Made by a program: the position numbers and the translations under genes. Below are positions 24,866 to 32,861 of a stretch of 64,000 nucleotides of DNA, one piece after another. Below the pieces are notes generated by a model. That model made no database searches. It had not been told where the DNA came from and saw only the letters and a list, made by a program, of their open reading frames with translations. Position 1 is the stretch's first letter, and each line of letters starts with the position of its first letter. This stretch comes from Candidatus Sulfopaludibacter sp. SbA3. Lineage in GTDB: Bacteria > Acidobacteriota > Vicinamibacteria > Vicinamibacterales > UBA2999. The stretch lies in assembly GCA_945903265.1 (NCBI GenBank), contig CAMDNQ010000002.1:62001-126000 (forward strand). The letters are read 5' to 3'.

Positions 24866-25873
24866 ATGCGCCTTTTTGCCACGCTTTTTGGGATCGGTGT
24901 CGCCACTGTCGTCGCCACTGTCCTCGCTACCGCGCAGGTGCCCGCACCTGCGCCCGCCGCAGCGTCCACCACGGCGCCCGCGCCGATTCCGCAGACCGGC
25001 GCCTGGGCGGAACGCTCGCGGTCGGCGGAGTTCCGCAGCGAAGCGGCGACCGCCGTCCTGAACGGCAAGGTCTATCTGTTCGGCGGACTCGCGCGCGGCC
25101 GGGAGTCGCACGAACTGACCACCGAATTCGATCTCGCCACCAGCATGTGGCGCGAGCGGGCGCCGATGCCGGGACCGCTGAGCCATCCGGCAGCCGTCGT
25201 GCTCAACGGCAAGGTCTACGTCGTCGGCGGGTTCCTCGCGCAGGTCCACGCGCAGGCGCAAAACGCCGCGTATGAGTACGACCCCGCGGCGAACAGCTGG
25301 CGGACGTTGCCGCCCATGAAGGGGCCGCGCGGCTCGGTGGCGCTCGTCGCCATCAACAACAAGATTCATGCAATTGGCGGCCGGAATCCCGAGCGCGTCA
25401 CGATCAACACCCACGAAGCCTACGACCCGGCGACGAACCGCTGGGCCGAGCTGGCGCCGCTCCCCGAACGGCGCGACCACCTGTTTGCCGGCGCCGCCAA
25501 CGGCCGGATTCATGTCATCGGCGGGCGTGTCGACACCCCGCTCGACAACAGCGCGCGCCACGACATCTATGACGTCGCGGCCAATACCTGGTCCGCCGGT
25601 CCCCCGCTCCCCACACCGCGCAGCGGCGGCGCCTCCGCGTTTCTCAAGGGGATGATCGTCGTCGCGGGCGGCGAATGCCGCAACACCGCGCCCTTCAATA
25701 CGGTGGAAGGGTTCGACGTCAAAGCGAACCGGTGGGTCAGCCTCGCCCCGATGCCGGTGGGCAAACACGGGATTATCGGCGCCTCGGACGGGCAGATGCT
25801 GTTCATTGGCGGGGGCAACCCGGAGTGCGGGATGTCGTTCTCGGACCGTCTGGTGACGTTTACCCTCCCCTGA
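24866..25873 (+). CDS. exported Kelch-repeat beta-propeller protein
   Basis: 335 residues with a signal peptide to about residue 24. It carries a run of Kelch blades with the double-glycine mark: GKVYLFGGLARG, GKVYVVGGFLAQ, NKIHAIGGRNPE, GRIHVIGGRVDT, GMIVVAGGECRN and GQMLFIGGGNPE. Each is followed by a 'YDPATNRWAELAPLP'-type strand. Six blades suggest a complete six-bladed propeller. Such proteins bind carbohydrates or proteins, or are galactose-oxidase-like; no copper-site residues stand out. GGAGG lies six bases before the ATG. It is divergent from the double hydrolase gene across 63 bp, where TATACT (24840-24845) could be a -10 element. Confidence 0.82.
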   Translation: MRLFATLFGIGVATVVATVLATAQVPAPAPAAASTTAPAPIPQTGAWAERSRSAEFRSEAATAVLNGKVYLFGGLARGRESHELTTEFDLATSMWRERAPMPGPLSHPAAVVLNGKVYVVGGFLAQVHAQAQNAAYEYDPAANSWRTLPPMKGPRGSVALVAINNKIHAIGGRNPERVTINTHEAYDPATNRWAELAPLPERRDHLFAGAANGRIHVIGGRVDTPLDNSARHDIYDVAANTWSAGPPLPTPRSGGASAFLKGMIVVAGGECRNTAPFNTVEGFDVKANRWVSLAPMPVGKHGIIGASDGQMLFIGGGNPECGMSFSDRLVTFTLP

Positions 25874-25942
25874 AGTCTTCATGCAGGCTTCATGGGTTCG
25901 GGTGTAGAGTTCGACGGTTCTCACCTCATAAGGAGCGCCTTC

Positions 25943-27013
25943 ATGTCTAATCGACGGGATTTTTTCAAGAAAGTCGCGGGTGCCACCGCTGGCGCCTACG
26001 TTGCCGGCCACGGCGCGTCGGCCCTCATCGCGCAGGCGCCTCCTGCACGGCGCCAGGTCAGCATCGCCGGACGCCGCATCCGCACGATTGACATCCACGC
26101 GCATACCGAAGTCCCCCTCCTCGACGTCGTCAAGGGCACGCCGTTCGAAAGTCAGGGCAAGGCGGAGCCTGGCCTCGTCGAGCGCATTGCCGACATGGAC
26201 AAGAACGGGCTCGACACCCAGGCGCTCAGCATCAACGGCTTCTGGTGGTACGAGATCAAGGACCGCGGGCTCGCGCGCGCCGTGTGCAACGCGCAGAACG
26301 AACAGATGGCCGGCTGGGTGAAAAAGTACCCCGGCCGCTTCTTCGCGATGGCGTCGGTGCCGTTGCAGTTTCCCGACCTCGCGGCTGAAGTGCTGCAGGA
26401 CGCCGTCACGCGTCTGGGGGCGCGCGGCACGACGCTCGGCGGCCACGTGAACGGCGAGGACCTCTCGCTGCCGAAGTTCGATCCGTTCTGGGGCAAGGCG
26501 GCCGAGATGAACGAGCTCGTGTTCATGCACCCGGGCGGCGCGGAGAACATCATCAAGGAAGGCGCGTGGCGTGGACGAGGGGCGCTCGGCAACATCATGG
26601 GCAACCCGCTCGAGACAACGTACTTCCTGTCCCGGCTGATCTTCGACGGCGTGTTCGATCGGCACCCGCGCCTCAAGGTGTGCGGCGCGCATGCCGGCGG
26701 CTACCTGCCGTCCTACTTCCAGCGGACCGAAGTGGCCTGCGACGTCCGGGGCAACGCGAACTGCGCCAACAAGAAGCGGCCGCGCGAATATCTGCGCTCG
26801 CAGATCCTCGTCGACACGATGGTGTTCTCGGAGGAAGGCCTCCGGCATCTCGTCGCCGAGTGCGGCATCAGCCAGGTCGTGTACGGCACCGACAATCCGT
26901 TCAACTGGCCTGTCACGGTTGACCTCGTGCTGAACGCGCCCTTCCTCAGCAACGCCGAAAAGGAACAGATCCTGAGCGGCAACCTGATGAAGCTGCTGCG
27001 GATTACGTCCTAG
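25943..27013 (+). CDS. Tat-exported amidohydrolase (amidohydrolase_2/ACMSD-like)
   Basis: 356 residues from the ATG at 25943, preceded by AAGGAG. The N-terminus MSNRRDFFKKVAG is a twin-arginine signal. The TIM-barrel metal set is intact: DIHAHTE, FMHPGGAEN, CGAHAGGYLPSY and VYGTDNPFNW, with His-x-His, two single His and Asp. The family includes hydrolases and non-oxidative decarboxylases such as ACMSD and gamma-resorcylate decarboxylase, which are normally cytoplasmic. A folded, metal-loaded enzyme sent to the periplasm by Tat is noteworthy. First of three tandem paralogues; the reaction and substrate are unknown. Confidence 0.85.
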   Translation: MSNRRDFFKKVAGATAGAYVAGHGASALIAQAPPARRQVSIAGRRIRTIDIHAHTEVPLLDVVKGTPFESQGKAEPGLVERIADMDKNGLDTQALSINGFWWYEIKDRGLARAVCNAQNEQMAGWVKKYPGRFFAMASVPLQFPDLAAEVLQDAVTRLGARGTTLGGHVNGEDLSLPKFDPFWGKAAEMNELVFMHPGGAENIIKEGAWRGRGALGNIMGNPLETTYFLSRLIFDGVFDRHPRLKVCGAHAGGYLPSYFQRTEVACDVRGNANCANKKRPREYLRSQILVDTMVFSEEGLRHLVAECGISQVVYGTDNPFNWPVTVDLVLNAPFLSNAEKEQILSGNLMKLLRITS

Positions 27014-27034
27014 TCGGTAGTCGGTAGTCGGTAG
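27011..27034. repeat. TAGTCGG x3 direct repeat
   Basis: Three perfect 7-bp units start at the stop codon of the first amidohydrolase and fill most of the 27-bp gap to the next. They separate the second gene from any good ribosome-binding site. Confidence 0.6.
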
Positions 27035-27040
27035 CAGAAA

Positions 27041-28102
27041 ATGGCTAATCGCAGGACGTTCCTGAAATCGATCGGCGGCGCCGCCGCGGGCGCGTACGTC
27101 GCCGGTCGTGGCCTGTCCGGCTTCGCACAGCAGGCCCCGGCGCGCCGCCAGCTCACGATTGGCGGCCGCCGCGTCCGCGTCATCGACATTCACAACCACT
27201 GGGACATGCCGATCCCGATGGCGATCGTGAAGGGGACGCCGTTCGAGGAACGCGCGAAGGGCCCCGGGCTCGACGAGCGCGTGGCGATCCTCGACAAGTG
27301 GGGCATCGACATCGCCGTCGTCAGCGTCAACGACTTCTGGTGGTGGGACGCGAAGGATCGCGGCCTCGCGCGCGCGATCTGCGCGTACCACAACGAGACG
27401 CTCGCAGGCTGGCACACGAAGCATCCCGATCGGCTCTACGCCATGGCGTCGGTGCCACTGCAATTTCCCGATCTCGCGGCGGAGATGCTGCAGGAAGCCG
27501 TGTCGAAGTACGGCGCGCGCGGCGTGACCGTCGGCGGCCACGTGGCCGGCGAGAGCCTCTCGCTGCCGAAGTTCGATCCGTTCTGGGCGAAGGTCGCGGA
27601 GATGAACGAGCTGGTGTTCATGCACCCGAACGGCTCGGCGAACCTGCTGAAGGACGGGGCGCTGGCCGGTGCGGGCGGCCTCGGGAACATCGTCGGCAAC
27701 CCGCTCGAGACGACGGTCTTCCTCTCACGCCTCATCTTCGACGGGACGCTCGACAAGTTCCCCACGCTGAAGGTGTGCGGCGCGCACGGCGGGGGCTTCC
27801 TGCCCTCGTACGTCGGCCGCACCGAAGTGGCCTGTCAGCGGCCCGGGCAGAAGTGCGCGATCAAGAAGAAGCCGACCGACTACCTGAAGACGCAGATCCT
27901 GGCGGACACCATGGTGTTCACCGACAATGCGCTGCGTCATCTCGTCGCGGAGATGGGCGTCAGCCAGGTGGTCTACGGCACGGATATCCCCTTCAACTGG
28001 CCGGCGCCGATCGATTTCATCGTGAACCACCCGACGCTCACCAATGCCGAGAAGGAACAGATCCTGAGCGGCAACCTGATGAAGCTCTTCCGGATCACTT
28101 AG
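27041..28102 (+). CDS. Tat-exported amidohydrolase, second tandem copy
   Basis: 353 residues. Tat signal MANRRTFLKSIGG, then the family metal set: DIHNHWD in place of DIHAHTE but with His-x-His kept, FMHPNGSAN, CGAHGGGFLPSY and VYGTDIPFNW. The changes HAHT to HNHW and DNPF to DIPF near the metal site suggest a different substrate from its neighbours. No good Shine-Dalgarno precedes the ATG; the 27-bp gap is mostly a TAGTCGG repeat, so translation may depend on coupling. Substrate unknown. Confidence 0.83.
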   Translation: MANRRTFLKSIGGAAAGAYVAGRGLSGFAQQAPARRQLTIGGRRVRVIDIHNHWDMPIPMAIVKGTPFEERAKGPGLDERVAILDKWGIDIAVVSVNDFWWWDAKDRGLARAICAYHNETLAGWHTKHPDRLYAMASVPLQFPDLAAEMLQEAVSKYGARGVTVGGHVAGESLSLPKFDPFWAKVAEMNELVFMHPNGSANLLKDGALAGAGGLGNIVGNPLETTVFLSRLIFDGTLDKFPTLKVCGAHGGGFLPSYVGRTEVACQRPGQKCAIKKKPTDYLKTQILADTMVFTDNALRHLVAEMGVSQVVYGTDIPFNWPAPIDFIVNHPTLTNAEKEQILSGNLMKLFRIT

Positions 28103-28114
28103 AGAGGTCCTTCT

Positions 28115-29188
28115 ATGTCCAACCGCAGACATTTCTTCAAGACCGTTGCAGCCGCCGCTGCCGGTGCGTACGCACTCGGGCGCGGAAGCGCCTCCGCTGT
28201 GCAGGCCCCTGCCGCGCGCCGCCAGGTATCGGTTGGCGGCAAGCGGGTCCGGGTGATCGACATCCACGCCCACGCCACGGTGCCCGAAGTCGACCCGGTC
28301 GTCGCCGGAACCGAATGGGCGAAGCAGGGCGGCGGCCGGCCGCTCGGGGCGGATCGCATCGCGCTCATCGACAAGCAGGGCATCGACATGCAGGTGCTCA
28401 GCATCAACGGCTTCTGGTGGTACGAGGTCAAGGATCGCGCGATGGCGGACCGCATCGTGCGCGCGCAGAACGAAGGCCTTGCCAGATTCGTCGCGCAGTA
28501 CCCGGATCGCTTCGTGGCGATGGCCTCCTCGTCGCCGCAGTTCCCGGATCTGGCGGCGCAGCAGCTCGAAGACGGCGTCAAGCGCCTCGGCCTCCGCGCG
28601 GCGGCGATTGGCGGTCACGTGAACGGCGAAGACTTCTCGCTGCCGAAGTTCGACCCGTTCTGGGCGAAGGCGGCGGAACTGAACATCGTGCCGTTCATGC
28701 ATCCCGGCGGCGCCGAAAACATCATCAGGACCGACGCGCTCGACGGGCGCGGCGATCTCGGCAACATCCTCGGCAACCCGCTCGAAACGACGTATTTCCT
28801 GTCACGGCTGATCTTCGACGGTGTGTTCGATCGCCATCCGAACCTGAAGGTCGCGGCGGCGCACGGCGGCGGCTATCTGCCGTCGTACCTGATGCGCACC
28901 GATGTGGCCTGCGAGGTCCGTGGCAACGCGAACTGCGCCAACAAGAAGCGCCCGAAGGAATACATGCGGTCGCAGATCATCGTCGACACGATGGTGCTGA
29001 CCGACGAAGGACTGCGCCACATCGTGAACGAGATGGGCGCCGGCCAGATTGTGTACGGCACGGACAATCCGCTGAACTGGCCGGTCACGGTGGACCTGGT
29101 CCTGAATGCGGCCTGGCTGAGCAACGCCGACAAGGAAGCCATCCTCGGCGGCAACCTTGCGCGGCTGCTGCGTATCAGCGCGTCATAG
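28115..29188 (+). CDS. Tat-exported amidohydrolase, third tandem copy
   Basis: 357 residues. Tat signal MSNRRHFFKTVAA, then DIHAHAT, FMHPGGAENI, AAHGGGYLPSY and VYGTDNPLNW, so all expected metal ligands are present. It is closer to the first copy (25943) than to the second, sharing 'INGFWWYE' and 'GGHVNGEDFSLPKFDPFW'. GAGAGG lies upstream of the ATG, 12 bases after the previous stop. The MBL-fold gene follows 22 bases later, so the four genes from 25943 to 30131 are probably one operon. Confidence 0.84.
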   Translation: MSNRRHFFKTVAAAAAGAYALGRGSASAVQAPAARRQVSVGGKRVRVIDIHAHATVPEVDPVVAGTEWAKQGGGRPLGADRIALIDKQGIDMQVLSINGFWWYEVKDRAMADRIVRAQNEGLARFVAQYPDRFVAMASSSPQFPDLAAQQLEDGVKRLGLRAAAIGGHVNGEDFSLPKFDPFWAKAAELNIVPFMHPGGAENIIRTDALDGRGDLGNILGNPLETTYFLSRLIFDGVFDRHPNLKVAAAHGGGYLPSYLMRTDVACEVRGNANCANKKRPKEYMRSQIIVDTMVLTDEGLRHIVNEMGAGQIVYGTDNPLNWPVTVDLVLNAAWLSNADKEAILGGNLARLLRISAS

Positions 29189-29210
29189 AAAGCGAATCGG
29201 AGATATCCAC

Positions 29211-30131
29211 ATGAAGAGAATGATTCTGCTCGGCGTCCTGCTCGGCGCGGGCGCGTTGTCGTTACCGCTCACCGCGATGCAGCAGCCCGCCGGGCAGCAG
29301 GCACCGCGCGTCGTCGAAGTCCAGAAGGTCAAGGACAACCTGTTCATGATGACGGGCGGCGGCGGCAACAGCTCGGTCTTCGTCACCGCGGCGGGCGTCA
29401 CCGTCGTCGACACGAAGAACCCCGGGTGGGGACAGCCGCTGCTCGACGCGATCAGGAAGGTGACCGACAAGCCGGTCACGATGATCATCAACACGCATAC
29501 GCACGGCGATCACGTCAGCGGCAACGTCGAGTTCCCGGCCGAGGTCGACATCGTCACGCATGCGAATACCGCGGCGAACATGAAGGAGATGCGTCCCAAC
29601 TCCTCCGCGGCGCCGAACCCGAATCCGCCGAACATCTTCCGCGACAACAACGGCAAGGGACTGGCGAAGCGGACGTTCACGGACCGCATGACGCTCGGCC
29701 GCGGCGCCGACCAGATCGACCTCTATTACTTCGGCCGCGCGCACACCAACGGTGACGCGATGGCCTACTTCCCGGCGCACCGCGTCTTCCACATCGCGGA
29801 CGTGTTTCCGGGCAAGGAGCTGCCGATCATGGACTCGAACAACGGCGGCACCGGCGTGGGCTACGCGGACACGCTCTCGAAGGCGCTGTCGTTCACGTCG
29901 AAGAATGCGGACACCCTGATCAGCGGCCACTTCGCCACGCCGACGACGAACGCCGATCTCAAGGACTACATCGCGTTCATTCAGGGATACGTGAAGGACG
30001 TGCAGGCCGCGAAAGCCGCCGGCAGGACCGTCGACGACTTCGCGATGGGCTGGAAACCGCCGACCGGCTACACGGCGCAGCCGGCCAGGGTCCTCGGGAA
30101 CGCGCGAACGATCTACAACGAGACGAAATAG
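29211..30131 (+). CDS. exported MBL-fold metallo-hydrolase
   Basis: 306 residues from the ATG at 29211, with GGAG eight bases upstream; an earlier in-frame start overlaps the previous gene and lacks a signal. Signal peptide about 1-22. The zinc motif is canonical, NTHTHGDH (residues 94-101). It is followed by GRAHTNGDAMAYFP, HIADVFPG (Asp) and ISGHFATPT (His). The overall layout is closest to subclass B3/quinoprotein-relay-type hydrolases. It ends one base before the convergent cytochrome gene ends. The likely role is periplasmic hydrolysis of an ester, lactone or amide produced by the amidohydrolases upstream; this link is inference. Confidence 0.83.
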   Translation: MKRMILLGVLLGAGALSLPLTAMQQPAGQQAPRVVEVQKVKDNLFMMTGGGGNSSVFVTAAGVTVVDTKNPGWGQPLLDAIRKVTDKPVTMIINTHTHGDHVSGNVEFPAEVDIVTHANTAANMKEMRPNSSAAPNPNPPNIFRDNNGKGLAKRTFTDRMTLGRGADQIDLYYFGRAHTNGDAMAYFPAHRVFHIADVFPGKELPIMDSNNGGTGVGYADTLSKALSFTSKNADTLISGHFATPTTNADLKDYIAFIQGYVKDVQAAKAAGRTVDDFAMGWKPPTGYTAQPARVLGNARTIYNETK

Positions 30132-31070
30132 CTAGTTAATCGACCCCAGATACGCCGCGATGGCCACGATATCCTCGTCGGCCAGCGCGGCGATCACCAG
30201 CTTCATCTGCGCCGCCATCGCCCCGTTGCGCGTGCCGTCCTTGAACCAGTACATCTGCCGCGCGGTGTAGACCGGATGTGCGCCGGCAAGCGCCGGGATC
30301 GAGCCGAAACCCTTCAAATCACCGCCGTGGCAGATCGTACAGGCGAGCGTCTTGCCGCCGCCCGTCTCGACGAGCGCCTTGCCGCGCGCCAGGCTGCCGA
30401 CCGGCGCGTATGTCACGAAACCCGAGAAGGGATCGCGCTGCCGCGCGCGCTCCGCGTTCTCGGGCACGGTGATCACCCGGGTGCCGATCGGCTCGGTGCC
30501 GCCACCCTCCGCGACGTACCGCATGCGGCCGTTGCGCAGAATGGTGTTCGGCACGTCGGCCGCTTCCGTGACCTTGTTGAACGGACGCCGCGGCAGCGAC
30601 GCGAAGTACTTCGCGGCTTCCGCGGCCTGTTCGTCGGTCACGGCCTTCGCGATGCCGCTCATGCGCATCGGATCGACGCGGGCGCCGCTCCGGAAATCCT
30701 TGATCTGCTGGAGGATGTAGTCGGCCGACAGCCCGGCGAGATTGGCGGACTCGGGATGTCCGAGGCCGGACATCAGGTGGCAGGCGCCGCACGCCAGCCT
30801 CGCCCCCTCGCCCTTCACCACCACTGCGGGCGGCGCCGGATGCTGATCGGGATACCAGTCGGGCGGATTGGCGAGATCGTCCACCTGCGCCATCGTGTAT
30901 GTGCGCGTGCTGCCCGGAAGCGATCTCGGGGCGGGATCTTCCGGGAAGGGCTTTTCAACCTTGGCGGGAAACGCCCATGGTTTGTCGGGATGCATCTGGC
31001 CCTGCGTAGCAACGCCAATCGAGAACACGGTCACGAGTAACGCCACGAGCAGCCGGGGAACATTGCGCAT
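30132..31070 (-). CDS. exported di-haem cytochrome c
   Basis: 312 residues from the ATG at 31070, which has GGAGG five bases upstream. Signal peptide about 1-24. Two haem motifs: CGACH at 94-98 and CTICH near residue 245. Each is followed by a methionine-bearing segment (RMSGIAKAV; AAQMKLVIAAL) that could supply the sixth ligand. The second half ends in a helix LADEDIVAIAAYLGS typical of class I cytochrome c. A longer relative with the same layout is at 61165-62289. The likely role is electron transfer between the periplasmic enzymes and the respiratory chain. Confidence 0.83.
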   Translation of the reverse strand: MRNVPRLLVALLVTVFSIGVATQGQMHPDKPWAFPAKVEKPFPEDPAPRSLPGSTRTYTMAQVDDLANPPDWYPDQHPAPPAVVVKGEGARLACGACHLMSGLGHPESANLAGLSADYILQQIKDFRSGARVDPMRMSGIAKAVTDEQAAEAAKYFASLPRRPFNKVTEAADVPNTILRNGRMRYVAEGGGTEPIGTRVITVPENAERARQRDPFSGFVTYAPVGSLARGKALVETGGGKTLACTICHGGDLKGFGSIPALAGAHPVYTARQMYWFKDGTRNGAMAAQMKLVIAALADEDIVAIAAYLGSIN

Positions 31071-31136
31071 TCCACCCTCCATACGTGGGGCCATCATAAC
31101 AAAAGGGATGCGCTAGACTGGATTCACGGAGGAATC

Positions 31137-32318
31137 ATGAGGGTCGGATCGAAGAGCATGCTCGGCGCGGCCGCAGGCATCGCCGTCGTGTGGATGGTGG
31201 CAGTCGCGTGCGTGAGCGCCCAGGCGCCGAAGCCGGCGGCCCCGGCAGCCGCCGCACCGGCGCAGGTTCCAGGATCGAATCAGCTGCTCGCCGAGAACGT
31301 CTTCAAGAACGTGACGGTGCTGCGCGGAATTCCCGTCGACGAGTTCATGGGGACGATGGGGGTCTTTTCGGCGGCGCTCGGCATCTCCTGCGAGGACTGC
31401 CACACCGCATCGTCCAATGACTGGGCCAATTACGCGACGGACACGAGCCCGCGAAAGATGATGGCGCGGCAAATGGTGGTCATGATGACCACGCTCAACA
31501 AACAGTTCTTTGGAGGACGGCAGGTGGTGACCTGCTATTCCTGCCATCGCGGCGCGCTGCGTCCCCGCGTCACGCCCAGCCTCGTCCAGTTGTATGCGTC
31601 GGTCTCGGCCGACGAGCTCGACGTCCTGCTCCCGCCCGCGCCGCCCGGCACGCCGACGCCGGCGCAGATTATCGAGAAGTACACGAAGGCCGTCGGAGCC
31701 AGCGCCGCAAAGCTTCGAAGCTATACGGTGAAGGGCTCCTACACCGGATACGGACCCGAAGGGTTTCCGCGTCCGTTTGAGCTGTACGCCAACGCGCCGA
31801 ACCAGAAAGCGCTGATCGTGCGCGACAACGAGGCGGGCGATTCGACCACGATCTTCAGCGGAACCGCCGGCTGGGTGTCTGCGCCATTCCGGCCCGTGGC
31901 GGTGCTCGAGCTGCACGGCGCCGAGCTGGATTCCGCGCGGGCCGACGCCGAGATGATGTTCCCCGTGAACGTCAACCTGAAGGCGCTGACGAACCTCCGA
32001 AGCAGCATCGATTTCATCAACGACCGCACGGTGCTTGCCGTCCAGGGCAACAAGGGGAACGCCCTCGTCACGATGTACTTCGACGAGGAGACGGGCCTCA
32101 TGACCCGGCTGGTCCGGTCGACGGGATCGCCGGTGGGCCGGCTGCCCGTGCAGACCGACTTCTCGGACTTCCGGGACGTGGCCGGCGTGAAGCTCCCGTT
32201 CAAGTGGACGACGACCTGGCTGGACGGGCGTGCGAACTATGAGGCGACCGAAATCCAGGCGAATGTGACGATTCCGGCCACCCGGTTTGCCCGGCCGGCG
32301 CCCGCGAAACCGTACTAG
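31137..32318 (+). CDS. di-haem cytochrome c resembling the reaction-centre cytochrome subunit, second paralogue
   Basis: 393 residues; GGAGG is four bases before the ATG. Signal peptide to about residue 29, an Ala/Pro-rich linker, then FKNVTVLRGIPVDEFMGTMG and haem motifs CEDCH (85-89) and CYSCH (133-137). The C-terminal 200 residues repeat the beta-rich domain of the protein at 1655, ending with the same 'FSDFRDVAGVKLPFKW' strand. Two-haem variant of a four-haem family, fused to a possible lipid-binding barrel. Divergent from the di-haem cytochrome at 30132 across 66 bp. Confidence 0.78.
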   Translation: MRVGSKSMLGAAAGIAVVWMVAVACVSAQAPKPAAPAAAAPAQVPGSNQLLAENVFKNVTVLRGIPVDEFMGTMGVFSAALGISCEDCHTASSNDWANYATDTSPRKMMARQMVVMMTTLNKQFFGGRQVVTCYSCHRGALRPRVTPSLVQLYASVSADELDVLLPPAPPGTPTPAQIIEKYTKAVGASAAKLRSYTVKGSYTGYGPEGFPRPFELYANAPNQKALIVRDNEAGDSTTIFSGTAGWVSAPFRPVAVLELHGAELDSARADAEMMFPVNVNLKALTNLRSSIDFINDRTVLAVQGNKGNALVTMYFDEETGLMTRLVRSTGSPVGRLPVQTDFSDFRDVAGVKLPFKWTTTWLDGRANYEATEIQANVTIPATRFARPAPAKPY

Positions 32319-32324
32319 GTGCTC

Positions 32325-32353
32325 TTGCTGTCGAGGCAACCAGGGCGTATATT
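32325..32353 (+). promoter_or_regulatory. sigma-70-type promoter for the DUF6152 gene
   Basis: TTGCTG (32325-32330), a 17-bp spacer and TATATT (32348-32353) lie just after the cytochrome stop and 31 bp before the ATG at 32385. Spacing and sequence fit a housekeeping promoter, so this DUF6152 gene can be expressed independently of the cytochrome. Confidence 0.5.
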
Positions 32354-32384
32354 GAAAAAACAGTCCGCCAGGAGGGCTTTCGCC

Positions 32385-32804
32385 ATGAAAAAGAGCGCAT
32401 TATTCGCAGTTTCTTTCGCAATTGCATCGCTGGCCCTCGCGGGTGGCGCGGTGGCGCACCACGGTGACGCCGGCCGCTATATCGAGGAGGTCGTCGAGCT
32501 GAACGGCACAGTCGTCGAGACCCAGCTGGTCAACCCCCACTCCATCCTGGTCGTCGACGTCGACACGAACGGCAAGATGGTGCGGTGGCAGGCGGAGATG
32601 GGCGGCGCCCAGCAGTTGATCCGCAGCGGGTGGACGGTGGACGTAAAGCCGGGCACCAAGGTGACCCTGACGGGCCGTCGCCTCAAGAGTGGCGCTCCGT
32701 ATATGAACCTCACCGAGCGCGCGCGCGTCGTGCTGGCGGACGGCGGCAAAGTCGTTCACCAGACCGCGAACTTCGGGCAGCCGGCGGCGACTGCCGCTCC
32801 GTAA
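32385..32804 (+). CDS. DUF6152 family periplasmic protein, divergent copy
   Basis: 139 residues from the ATG at 32385, which follows GGAGG by nine bases. Signal ends Ala-Val-Ala and the mature chain begins His-His-Gly-Asp. Asn-Pro-His is present with the His at mature residue 28 rather than 29. The WQAEMGG and SGWTVDVK segments follow. It lacks the Glu-Tyr-Asp after the His pair found in three other copies and is the only complete copy not beside an HTEQLH-family gene. It is followed by a strong intrinsic terminator. Function unknown. Confidence 0.75.
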   Translation: MKKSALFAVSFAIASLALAGGAVAHHGDAGRYIEEVVELNGTVVETQLVNPHSILVVDVDTNGKMVRWQAEMGGAQQLIRSGWTVDVKPGTKVTLTGRRLKSGAPYMNLTERARVVLADGGKVVHQTANFGQPAATAAP

Positions 32805-32814
32805 CGTCTTCTTC

Positions 32815-32847
32815 CGGGCGGGCCTTGACGGCCCGCCCGTTCTGCTT
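32815..32847 (+). terminator. intrinsic terminator
   Basis: CGGGCGGGCC, loop TTGAC, GGCCCGCCCG form a perfect 10-bp GC stem followed by TTCTGCTT. It sits 10 bp after the DUF6152 stop and 15 bp before the next gene. Confidence 0.75.
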
Positions 32848-32861
32848 AATAACACCTCTAC

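Noticed and set aside
22463-27625. Continuous 1720-codon minus-strand frame
   Set aside because: Only the part below 24802 has a signal peptide and recognisable domains. The rest lies opposite the Kelch gene and two amidohydrolases with clear family motifs, and is Arg/His-rich shadow sequence common in GC-rich DNA.
27298-29214. 638-codon plus-strand frame
   Set aside because: Out-of-frame shadow across the second and third amidohydrolases; low-complexity Arg/Ala/Gly translation.
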